A stretch of 29,434 nucleotides of DNA from an uncultured Anaerococcus sp. (lineage in GTDB: Bacteria; Bacillota; Clostridia; Tissierellales; Peptoniphilaceae): assembly GCA_900550345.1 (NCBI GenBank), contig URRX01000003.1:1-29434 (forward strand). Direction: 5' to 3'. The notes under the pieces are model-generated. The model saw only the letters and a program-made list of their open reading frames with translations. It did no database searches and had not been told where the DNA came from. Shown one piece after another: positions 15,078 to 22,563 of the stretch (positions are counted from its first letter, which is position 1; each line of letters opens with the position of its first letter). The translations under genes and the position numbers were made by a program.

Positions 15078-16397
15078 ATGGAAATTAGTAAATTTATAGA
15101 ACAAGAACCAATTTTACAAAATGTAAAAAATGAAAAAGAGACGGTATGGATCAATAAAAATAAGAAAAGTGGCCAAGAAGTATGGGATAATTTTCCTTTT
15201 GATGAAAATGATATCAAAGATGCTGAGAACAGATTAAAAAGATTTGCCCCACTTTTAATGGAGTATTTTGATGATACTAAGGCTACAAATGGAATTATAG
15301 AATCACCTCTTAAAAAAATTCCAAATATGGAGAAGGTTTTGAAAGAAAAAACTTCTTTGGAAGGAAATTTATATTTGAAAATGGATTCTCATTTGGCTGT
15401 AGCTGGATCTATTAAGGCAAGGGGAGGAATTTATGAAGTTTTGTACCATGCTGAAAAACTTGCAATGGAAGCTGGAATGCTAAAAAAAGATGATGATTAC
15501 AGAATTTTAGCTAGTGATAAGTTTAGAGAGTTTTTCTCAAAACATACTATTCAAGTTGGGTCTACTGGAAATCTAGGTTTGTCTATTGGAATTAGTTCAG
15601 CAACTTTAGGTTTTAAAGTTATTGTTCATATGTCAAATGATGCTAAACAATGGAAAAAAGATTTATTAAGATCAAAGGGTGCTGAAGTTGTGGAATATGA
15701 TGGAGATTTTACAAAGGCAGTTGAGCTTGGTAGAAAAAAATCTGACCAAGATCCAAATTCTTATTTTGTTGATGATGAAAATTCTTCAACCTTATTTTTA
15801 GGCTATGCAGTTGCTGCAAATAGAATTAAAAAACAAATAGAAGATCAAGGAATAAAGGTTGATAAAGATCATCCAGCATTTTTCTATCTTCCTTGTGGAG
15901 TAGGTGGATCACCAGGTGGAGTTTCTTTTGGACTTAAAAAAGTTTTTGGAGATTCTTGCCATATTTTCTACATTGAACCAACTCATTCTCCATCTATGTT
16001 AATTGGAATGGCAACTGGATTAAATGGAGATATTTGCGTACAAGATTTTGGAATTGATGGAAAAACAGAAGCAGACGGACTTGCTGTTGGAAGACCATCC
16101 GGTTTTGTTGGAAAGGTAATGGAGCCTATAATTTCTGGAATTTTTACAATGAACGACAACAAATTATTTGATTATATGAGAGATTTAAATAATAGCGAGG
16201 GAATAAAAATTGAACCATCAGCTTGCTCAGCTTTTGAAGGCCCTATTAAATTATTTGAATATGAAGCTAGTAAAAAATATTTGAAAGAAAATAATTTGCT
16301 TGATATTAAAGATAATATAAATCATTTTTCTTGGGCAACAGGAGGAAGACTTGTGCCTGATGAAATAATGGAGAAATATTTAGAAACTTATTTATAA
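15078..16397 (+). CDS. dsdA: D-serine ammonia-lyase
   Basis: A 439-residue PLP enzyme, close to the 442 residues of the Escherichia coli protein, converting D-serine to pyruvate and ammonia. The PLP lysine is K113 in AGSIKARGG. The phosphate-binding glycine loop GSTGNLGLSIG (about 166-176) and PCGVGGSPGGVSFG (about 275-288) are conserved, as are the N-terminal WIN and C-terminal EPSACSAFEG segments typical of DsdA rather than L-threonine dehydratase. RBS GGAGGGG precedes the ATG. It is followed by a GntP-family permease 13 bp downstream and is divergent from an XRE-cupin regulator. Unlike E. coli, no LysR-type DsdC is present. Confidence 0.95.
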   Translation: MEISKFIEQEPILQNVKNEKETVWINKNKKSGQEVWDNFPFDENDIKDAENRLKRFAPLLMEYFDDTKATNGIIESPLKKIPNMEKVLKEKTSLEGNLYLKMDSHLAVAGSIKARGGIYEVLYHAEKLAMEAGMLKKDDDYRILASDKFREFFSKHTIQVGSTGNLGLSIGISSATLGFKVIVHMSNDAKQWKKDLLRSKGAEVVEYDGDFTKAVELGRKKSDQDPNSYFVDDENSSTLFLGYAVAANRIKKQIEDQGIKVDKDHPAFFYLPCGVGGSPGGVSFGLKKVFGDSCHIFYIEPTHSPSMLIGMATGLNGDICVQDFGIDGKTEADGLAVGRPSGFVGKVMEPIISGIFTMNDNKLFDYMRDLNNSEGIKIEPSACSAFEGPIKLFEYEASKKYLKENNLLDIKDNINHFSWATGGRLVPDEIMEKYLETYL

Positions 16398-16410
16398 TTT
16401 GGAGGATAAA

Positions 16411-17760
16411 ATGACTACTTCAACCTTAACAATTGTAGCTTTATTTTTATCATTATTTATTTTGATATTTGCTACAGTAAAATTAAAATTGCATCCGTTT
16501 TTTGCCTTATTAGCTGCAGGATTTTCTTTTGGAATAATTTCTGGAATGCCACTTTCTGATATGCTAACAGCTTTCCAAGAAAACATGGGATCAACCATAG
16601 CAGGAATTGGAATTGTTATTGCTATTGGAACAGTTACAGGATATTTGCTTGAAAAAAGTGGAGCTGTAGAAACTATGGCTCAAACAATTTTGAAAATAAC
16701 AGGAGAAAAACACGCTGCCTTGGGACTTGCTATAACAGGATATTTTGTATCAATTCCAGTATTTTGTGATGCGGCAGTTGTTCTTCTTGCACCAATTGCA
16801 AAAAGAATTAGCAAAGATACAAAAATTTCTATGACATCAATGGCGGTTTCATTAACAATGGGACTTCATGCAACACATATGTTTGTTCCCCCAACACCAG
16901 GCCCACTTGCAGTTGCAGGAATTGTTGGAGCGGATTTAGGATATGTAATAGCTTTTGGTGCTTTGGTATCAATACCTGTAATGCTAGTTGCACATTTTTA
17001 TGGAGAATTTATAGGAAAAAAATATTATATTGAACCAAAACATGAAATGGAAATTAAAAAAGATCAACAATTACCATCAGTATTTATGTCCTTTGCACCT
17101 ATTGTTTTACCAATTATTTTGATGTTGGTAAAAACTGTTGCTGATATGATGACAAAAGATTCAGAAGGTTCAAATACTTTATTAAACATTATAAGTTTTG
17201 TTGGTGAACCTATGATTGCTTTGTTGTTAGGTATGATAATTGCTCTAATTTCTTATAAAAATTTAAATAAAAATGACAAAGAAATTCATACATTTGATGG
17301 TGGATTTGGAGAAGCTTTAAAAACTGCTGGTCAAATAGTTTTAATAGTTGGAGCAGGTGGAGCTTTTGGTGGAATATTAAGAGCATCACAACTACAAGAT
17401 ATTTTAATAGATTTTTTCTCAGGAATAGATATAGGAATACTAGCACCATTTATAATAGGAGCAATATTTAGAACAGCAATTGGTTCAGGAACAGTTGCTA
17501 TGGTAACAGCAGCAAGTATGCTTGCACCACTTTTAGGAGTTTTGGGAATTTCAAGTCCAATGGGACTTGTTATAGCAATGCTTGCATGTGCATCTGGTGG
17601 ATCTATGATTTTCCACGCAAATGATGATTTTTTCTGGGTAGCAACATCAACATTAGAACTTGATACAGGTCTTGGATATAAATCATTCTCAGTAGCATCA
17701 GTACTTCAAGCTTTAACAGGTTTGGCAGTAGTTTTTGTTTTGAAATTAATACTTCTTTAA
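16411..17760 (+). CDS. GntP family permease, probable D-serine importer
   Basis: A 449-residue polytopic membrane protein with about 12 helices of the GntP (gluconate:H+ symporter) family, which includes DsdX. Typical features are the AIGTVTGYLLEKSGAVETMA segment, the PVFCDAAVVLLAPIAK and MFVPPTPGPLAVAGIVGADLG loops, and the near-C-terminal IFHANDDFFWVATSTLELD. The ATG at 16411 follows GGAGGA (16401-16406); an upstream in-frame TTG is part of the RBS region. The 13-bp gap to dsdA implies co-transcription, so D-serine is the likeliest substrate. A gluconate-type acid cannot be excluded from the sequence alone. Confidence 0.9.
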   Translation: MTTSTLTIVALFLSLFILIFATVKLKLHPFFALLAAGFSFGIISGMPLSDMLTAFQENMGSTIAGIGIVIAIGTVTGYLLEKSGAVETMAQTILKITGEKHAALGLAITGYFVSIPVFCDAAVVLLAPIAKRISKDTKISMTSMAVSLTMGLHATHMFVPPTPGPLAVAGIVGADLGYVIAFGALVSIPVMLVAHFYGEFIGKKYYIEPKHEMEIKKDQQLPSVFMSFAPIVLPIILMLVKTVADMMTKDSEGSNTLLNIISFVGEPMIALLLGMIIALISYKNLNKNDKEIHTFDGGFGEALKTAGQIVLIVGAGGAFGGILRASQLQDILIDFFSGIDIGILAPFIIGAIFRTAIGSGTVAMVTAASMLAPLLGVLGISSPMGLVIAMLACASGGSMIFHANDDFFWVATSTLELDTGLGYKSFSVASVLQALTGLAVVFVLKLILL

Positions 17761-17763
17761 TAT

Positions 17764-17798
17764 AAAAAGATGAGGACTTTAGAAATTCTCATCTTTTT
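17764..17798. terminator. Bidirectional terminator between gntP and the BASS transporter gene
   Basis: AAAAAGATGAG (17764-17774) pairs with CTCATCTTTTT (17788-17798); two more pairs extend the stem inward. T-rich tracts follow on both strands, and both genes end at this site. Confidence 0.85.
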
Positions 17799-17815
17799 AA
17801 TTAAATATTTAAAAT

Positions 17816-18772
17816 TTACCTTTCTCTAGCAAAGGCAAGATCTTTTACATCTTTTCTTCTGATTGATGCAAAAATTGAACCTGATATGTTATGCCATATT
17901 GAAAATATTGCTCCTGGAAGTGTTGCTAGTGGATTTAGGGCAAAATTTGCTGTTGCAAGTTGGATGGCAAGACCTGAGTTTTGCATGCCGACTTCGATTG
18001 ATAGGGCAGTTTGCTTGTCGTAATCCATTTTAAATAATTTTGAAACGCCAAGACCTAATAAAAGTCCCAAAGCATTGTGAATCATTACTATTAACAAAAC
18101 TATAAGCCCTGATTTTGCGATTTTTTCTGCATTTGCTCCGATTATTCCTGAAATTATTAAAATAATTGCAAGAGATGATATTAGTGGGAAAATTGATTTT
18201 GATTTTTCCATTTTTTCTGGACTTAGTTTTTTTGCAAAAATTCCCATCAAAACTGGTATTAATATTACTGTAACAACTGATTTAAACATTGCAAAAATTG
18301 AAACTTCTACCCATCTTCCTGCCAAAAGATAAACTAAAAAAGGTGTTACAATTGGAGCGAGGAGGGTTGATAAAATTGTCATAGAAACTGACATTGAAAC
18401 ATTTCCTCCAGCTATGTGGGTTATTACATTTGATGCAGTTCCTCCAGGGCATGAACCAACAAGGATAATTCCTAAAGCAATATCTCTATTTACATTAAAA
18501 CCAACTGCCAAAATCCAAGCTATTAGTGGCATAATTGTAAATTGTGCCAAGGATCCTATAAAAATATCCCTAGGATTTTTCAAAATTTTCTTAAAGGCAT
18601 CGGCCTCGATTGATGTTCCCATTCCAAACATGGCAAGGGCAAGAAAAATTGTGGTGTAATTTGTCATCCAAGAAAAATAATCTGGGACAAAATAGGCTAC
18701 GACAGAAAATATTACAATAATTAAACCGATATTTTGAGTTATTTTATCTGAAATTCTTGAAAATTTTTCCAC
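17816..18772 (-). CDS. Bile acid:sodium symporter (BASS) family transporter, probable PanS-type
   Basis: A 318-residue membrane protein with about ten helices. BASS features include TIFLALAMFGMGTSIEADAF, GSCPGGTASNVITHIAGGNV (the crossover-helix sodium site) and the C-terminal SIEVGMQNSGLAIQLA. It starts with GTG (18770-18772) after GAGGTG, two bases beyond the panC stop, and it closes the minus-strand panD-panC unit. In Salmonella a BASS member, PanS, imports the pantothenate precursor ketopantoate. The tight linkage to panC suggests the same class of substrate here. The family also moves bile acids, pyruvate and other organic anions, so the substrate is an inference. Confidence 0.88.
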   Translation of the reverse strand: MEKFSRISDKITQNIGLIIVIFSVVAYFVPDYFSWMTNYTTIFLALAMFGMGTSIEADAFKKILKNPRDIFIGSLAQFTIMPLIAWILAVGFNVNRDIALGIILVGSCPGGTASNVITHIAGGNVSMSVSMTILSTLLAPIVTPFLVYLLAGRWVEVSIFAMFKSVVTVILIPVLMGIFAKKLSPEKMEKSKSIFPLISSLAIILIISGIIGANAEKIAKSGLIVLLIVMIHNALGLLLGLGVSKLFKMDYDKQTALSIEVGMQNSGLAIQLATANFALNPLATLPGAIFSIWHNISGSIFASIRRKDVKDLAFARER

Positions 18773-18774
18773 GT

Positions 18775-19614
18775 TTACACCTCATAAATAAAATTGTCAA
18801 TTAATCTGGTTTTTCCGATATATACGGCAATTGCAACCAAGGTGTCTTTGTTGAAATTCTCTACATCTTCTATTGTTTCAAGGTCTACTGCACTAATATA
18901 GTCGATTTTTGCAAGTTTTTCTGATGAAATTATCTCTTCCATTTTTTCCAAAACTTCTTTTACGCTTGCTCCATTATTTGCCATTTTTTCTCCCTCAAAA
19001 ATTGCTTTTGAAAGGCAAAGAGCAGCCTTTCTCTCGTCATTTGAAAGATAAGTATTTCTTGATGACATAGCAAGACCATCTTCTTCTCTTACAATAGGGC
19101 AAGCAACAATTTCAACTGGAATATTTAAATCAAAAACTAATTTTTTGATAATTGCAAGTTGTTGGGCATCTTTTTGTCCAAAATATGCCCTGTTTGGGCC
19201 AACTATATTAAATAATTTTGTACAAACTGTACAAACTCCCCTAAAGTGTCCCTCTCTTCTTGCTCCACACAAATTATCAGAAAGTCCATTTATATCTACA
19301 AAGGCTTTTTTGTCATGATACATTTCGCTTGGTTCAGGATTAAAAATAAAATCTGCTCCCAAATCTTCACACAATTTGCTGTCAGCATTTATATCTCTAG
19401 GATAAGCTTCCAAATCTTCATTTGGTCCAAATTGAATAGGATTTACAAAATCAGAAACAACAACTATGTCATTTTCTGAAACTGCTTTTTTTATTAGGCT
19501 GGCATGGCCCTTGTGCAAAAATCCCATGGTAGGAACAAGACCTATGGATTTGCCCTCTTTTTTGAAATCTTTTAAAATTTCTCTCAACTCGTCAATTTTT
19601 TTGATAACTTTCAT
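18775..19614 (-). CDS. panC: Pantothenate synthetase (pantoate-beta-alanine ligase)
   Basis: A 279-residue cytosolic ligase joining pantoate and beta-alanine with ATP. Visible motifs are VPTMGFLHKGH (residues about 23-33, with the HxGH nucleotide motif), NPIQFGPNEDLEAYPRD, AYFGQKDAQQLAI (about 147-159) and the KMSKS-like MSSRNTYL (about 187-194). RBS GAGGAG precedes the ATG. On the minus strand, CTCTAAA/TTTAGAG arms (19624-19630 and 19635-19641) form a short hairpin overlapping the start of this RBS. It lies between panD, which supplies beta-alanine, and a PanS-like transporter. Confidence 0.96.
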   Translation of the reverse strand: MKVIKKIDELREILKDFKKEGKSIGLVPTMGFLHKGHASLIKKAVSENDIVVVSDFVNPIQFGPNEDLEAYPRDINADSKLCEDLGADFIFNPEPSEMYHDKKAFVDINGLSDNLCGARREGHFRGVCTVCTKLFNIVGPNRAYFGQKDAQQLAIIKKLVFDLNIPVEIVACPIVREEDGLAMSSRNTYLSNDERKAALCLSKAIFEGEKMANNGASVKEVLEKMEEIISSEKLAKIDYISAVDLETIEDVENFNKDTLVAIAVYIGKTRLIDNFIYEV

Positions 19615-19668
19615 TTTCTTCTCCTCTAAAAATATTTAGAGATAGCCTAATACACCACTAAAAATTAT

Positions 19669-20052
19669 TTATGATAACTTCCCATGTTTTTCGTAAGATG
19701 AAATTTTACTAATCTTATTTTCACCGTCTACAAAAACAACCTTTGGACTATAATTTTCCAAATCTTTTTCGTCGTAAGAGGCATAAGCCATAATAATTAC
19801 CATATCACCCTTAGAACAAAGTCTAGCAGCAGCTCCATTTAAACAAATGATTCCGCTGTTTTTTTCTCCAGCTATGGTATAAGTTTCAAGTCTTTGACCG
19901 TTATTAATATTTACAACTTGTACTTTCTGATACTCTCTAATTCCAGAAGCTTCAAGCAAGGCTTCATCGATAGTGATTGAACCTACATAGTTAAGTTCAG
20001 CTTGAGTTACAGTTGCCCTATGAATTTTTCCTTCTAACATTTCTATATACAT
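19669..20052 (-). CDS. panD: Aspartate 1-decarboxylase
   Basis: A 127-residue pyruvoyl enzyme converting L-aspartate to beta-alanine for pantothenate synthesis. The proenzyme self-cleaves between G24 and S25 in YVGSITID, and S25 becomes the pyruvoyl group. MLEGKIHRATVTQAELNYVGS and the later GEKNSGIICLNGAAARL (near T57/R54-type active site segments) are family hallmarks. I chose ATG 20050-20052, with RBS TAGGAGA 3-4 bp before it; this puts the cleavage site at residues 24/25 exactly as in other PanD proteins. An upstream in-frame ATG adds eight atypical residues. First gene of the panD-panC-transporter unit. Confidence 0.95.
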   Translation of the reverse strand: MYIEMLEGKIHRATVTQAELNYVGSITIDEALLEASGIREYQKVQVVNINNGQRLETYTIAGEKNSGIICLNGAAARLCSKGDMVIIMAYASYDEKDLENYSPKVVFVDGENKISKISSYEKHGKLS

Positions 20053-20483
20053 AAAATCTCCTAAAAAAATAAGCAAGGAAAAAATAGTTTATATAAAAAA
20101 ACCAAAATCCTTGCATAAGTAACAAATTATTTTGAGTCTCATTAAATATATAAGCTCATTTTTTAAAAATTAAAATATAATGGTGTAAAAGAGTATAGTT
20201 TTAAAAACTTAAATACTATCTCTATAAGTATTATAAGGTATAAATATAAAATTAACAATGTTTTAAAAATTTATTCAATAATATAAGTTGAAACTTTATA
20301 AATAGATTAAAATTTCTTAATTTCAGATTTTATAAATTTTTGTTATAATTTAATTAAAGAAAGTAAGATAAGAAAAATAAATTATATAAAGGAAGACAAA
20401 AATTTTTAAACACCATGATTACGTTTTCACAAATTAAATTTTAATTTTTTATCTTAAAATATTTAATTAAAAAGGAGGAGGCT
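20053..20483. other. Divergent regulatory region between panD and the hydrogenase operon
   Basis: About 430 bp with no convincing gene. On the panD side, GCAAGGA (20073-20079) and TCCTTGC (20108-20114) are a 7-bp inverted repeat around about 28 bp; in the panD leader it would form a hairpin just upstream of the RBS. A weak extended -10 promoter for the hydrogenase lies near 20341-20349. Beyond it is a leader of about 130 nt with A/T-rich palindromic pieces (AAATTAAATTTTAATTT near 20438). I recognise no riboswitch in it. Confidence 0.5.
20341..20349 (+). promoter_or_regulatory. Probable extended -10 promoter of the hydrogenase operon
   Basis: TGT followed by a perfect TATAAT (20344-20349) gives an extended -10. 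The -35 region at the right distance (TTTCAG, 20321-20326) matches consensus poorly. A leader of about 130 nt separates it from hndA. Confidence 0.5.
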
Positions 20484-20981
20484 ATGAGTTTTTGTTATAA
20501 ATTAGATAAGGACAAGTTCGATGAATTTTGTGAATTTTTGGATGAAAATATTGGCAAAAAAGGCGCAGTTATGCCTGTTTTACAAAAATGTCAAAATCTT
20601 TTTTCCTATATTCCAGAAGAAATAGTTGATTTGATGGCTTTAAAACTTGGGGTTTCATCAAGTGAGATTTATGGGGTTGCAACTTTTTATTCGCAATTTT
20701 CCCTAAAACCTAAGGGAGAGCATGAAATTTGTGTTTGTTTAGGAACTGCTTGTTATGTAAAAGGAAGCGATAAAATCTTAAAATCATTGTCAGATGAACT
20801 TGGAATTGAAGTTGGAGATACAACAGAAGATGGAAAAATTTCCTTAGCTGAAGCAAGATGTATTGGCCAATGTGGAATTGCTCCAGTAGTAAGTATTGAT
20901 GGAAATCTTGATATTGGAAATGTATCTAGCGCTGATGTTCATAAAATTATTTCTAAAGCTAAGGAGATGGATCATGAATAA
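20484..20981 (+). CDS. hndA: NAD-linked [FeFe] hydrogenase gamma subunit (NuoE-like)
   Basis: A 165-residue thioredoxin-like [2Fe-2S] protein homologous to the 24-kDa subunit of complex I and to HydC/HndA. A helical N-terminal part (AVMPVLQKCQNLFSYIPEE, about 28-46) precedes the cluster domain. The ligands are C85 and C90 (CLGTACYVKG) and C126 and C130 (EARCIGQCGIAP). It passes electrons between the NADH/FMN subunit and the hydrogenase catalytic subunit. A strong RBS, AAGGAGGAGG, precedes the ATG. It overlaps the next gene by 8 bp. First gene of a three-gene operon. Confidence 0.93.
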   Translation: MSFCYKLDKDKFDEFCEFLDENIGKKGAVMPVLQKCQNLFSYIPEEIVDLMALKLGVSSSEIYGVATFYSQFSLKPKGEHEICVCLGTACYVKGSDKILKSLSDELGIEVGDTTEDGKISLAEARCIGQCGIAPVVSIDGNLDIGNVSSADVHKIISKAKEMDHE

Positions 20982-22554
20982 GGATAAATTATTACATATT
21001 AAAGAAAAATCTCTAGAAGAATTAAAAAATCGCCTAGATTACGAAAAAGTATATGAAGATAAGGATGGAAATTTTAAATTAAAGGGAAAATTTTACGAAA
21101 ATCAAACTAGATTAGTTTTAAAAAATTGTGGAATTATTGACCCAAATAATATAGACGAATACATAAGCCAAGATGGATATTTTGCCTTAAATAAGGCGAT
21201 TTTCGATCTTGATAGAAAAGAAATAATTGACATAATAAAAGATTCTGGACTAAGAGGAAGAGGGGGAGCAGGTTTTCCAACTGGAAGAAAATGGGAAGCT
21301 GCTTTTAATCAAGATACAGATACAAAATATATAATTTGTAACGCAGACGAGGGAGATCCTGGTGCTTTTATGGATAGGTCTATTTTGGAATTTGATCCTC
21401 ATTCTGTTTTGGAAGCCATGACAATTTGTGCTAGGGCAATTGGCTCAAAACAAGGTTATATTTATGTAAGGGCAGAATACCCAAAAGCTGTAAAATCTTT
21501 GCAAAATGCAATCAAACAAGCAAGAGAATATAATCTTTTGGGAGAAAATATTATGGGGTCAGATTTTTCTTTCGATATAGATTTAAGACTTGGAGCAGGT
21601 GCCTTTGTTTGTGGTGAAGGAACAGCCTTAATGGAATCAATAGAAGGCAAAAGAGGAATGCCAAGAAATAAAGAGTTTAGAACAACAGTCAAGGGACTTT
21701 GGGGAAAACCTACAGTAATAAATAACGTAGAAAGTTTTGCCAATATTGCTCAAATTATAAACAAGGGTTCTTCTTGGTTTAGATCATTTGGAACAGAAAA
21801 ATCTCCTGGAACAAAAGTATTTGCCCTAGTTGGAAAAGTAAAAGAATCAGGACTTGTTGAAGTTGAAATGGGAACAAGCATAAATAAAATTGTTTATGAC
21901 ATAGGTCTTGGAATTCAAAACGACAAAAAGGCAAAGGCAGTTCAAACTGGAGGACCTTCCGGTGGATGTATTCCAACAAAATTATTTGATACAGCTTGCG
22001 ATTTTGAATCCTTAAAGGAAATTGGATCAATAATGGGATCTGGTGGAATGGTTGTAATGGATGAAGATGATTGTATGGTCGACGTTGCAAGATTTTTCTT
22101 AGAATTTTCCGTAGATGAATCTTGTGGAAAGTGTACTCCATGTAGAATTGGAAACAAAAGATTATTTGAAATGCTTGATGATTTGACCAAGGGAAAAGCA
22201 AATGAAGAAACTTTGGAAAAATTAGAAGAATTATCAAAAATAGTTTCAGAAACATCTCTTTGTGGACTAGGTCAATCAAGCCCAAATCCTATAATTTCTA
22301 CCATGTACTATTTTAAAGATGAATACCAAGCCCACGTTGGAGAAAATAAAACTTGCCCTGCAAAAAGATGTAGGTCTCTTTTATCATATTTAATCGGAGA
22401 AAAATGTATAGGATGTGGCAAGTGTAAAATGCTTTGTCCGGTGGGAGCAATTTCTGGAGAAAAAAGAGAAAGACATGAGATTGACCATGATAAATGTATA
22501 AAATGTGGTCAGTGTATGGAAAATTGCCCGATTGAGGCAATAGCCTTGGTTTAG
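20974..22554 (+). CDS. hndC: NAD-linked [FeFe] hydrogenase beta subunit (NuoF-like, HndC/HydB)
   Basis: A 526-residue NADH/FMN subunit. The NADH-binding GLRGRGGAGFPTGRKW (93-107), the FMN-binding CNADEGDPGAFMDR (122-135), and [4Fe-4S] ligands C384, C387, C390 and C430 (ESCGKCTPC, SLCGL) are intact. Two C-terminal ferredoxin [4Fe-4S] sites are formed by C478/C481/C484/C488 and C508/C511/C514/C518. The N terminus is odd: HydB/HndC relatives carry a thioredoxin-like [2Fe-2S] domain of about 100 residues there, but here only about 50 residues with no cysteine precede the NuoF core. The ATG at 20974 follows AAGGAG (20961-20966); a longer in-frame start adds only residues read from the hndA coding sequence. 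The 8-bp overlap with hndA implies coupling. Confidence 0.93.
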   Translation: MNKDKLLHIKEKSLEELKNRLDYEKVYEDKDGNFKLKGKFYENQTRLVLKNCGIIDPNNIDEYISQDGYFALNKAIFDLDRKEIIDIIKDSGLRGRGGAGFPTGRKWEAAFNQDTDTKYIICNADEGDPGAFMDRSILEFDPHSVLEAMTICARAIGSKQGYIYVRAEYPKAVKSLQNAIKQAREYNLLGENIMGSDFSFDIDLRLGAGAFVCGEGTALMESIEGKRGMPRNKEFRTTVKGLWGKPTVINNVESFANIAQIINKGSSWFRSFGTEKSPGTKVFALVGKVKESGLVEVEMGTSINKIVYDIGLGIQNDKKAKAVQTGGPSGGCIPTKLFDTACDFESLKEIGSIMGSGGMVVMDEDDCMVDVARFFLEFSVDESCGKCTPCRIGNKRLFEMLDDLTKGKANEETLEKLEELSKIVSETSLCGLGQSSPNPIISTMYYFKDEYQAHVGENKTCPAKRCRSLLSYLIGEKCIGCGKCKMLCPVGAISGEKRERHEIDHDKCIKCGQCMENCPIEAIALV

Positions 22555-22563
22555 GAGGTTTTC

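Noticed and set aside
20413..20424. ACCATGATTACG, identical to the start of E. coli lacZ and common in cloning vectors
   Set aside because: The match is only 12 bases with partial similarity beyond, inside native A/T-rich leader, with no other vector sequence; chance is the best explanation.
21779..22285. 168-residue open frame on the minus strand inside hndC
   Set aside because: Its translation is a Leu/Phe/Gln-rich low-complexity string typical of the complement of A-rich coding DNA; the plus strand encodes conserved hndC with cluster ligands.
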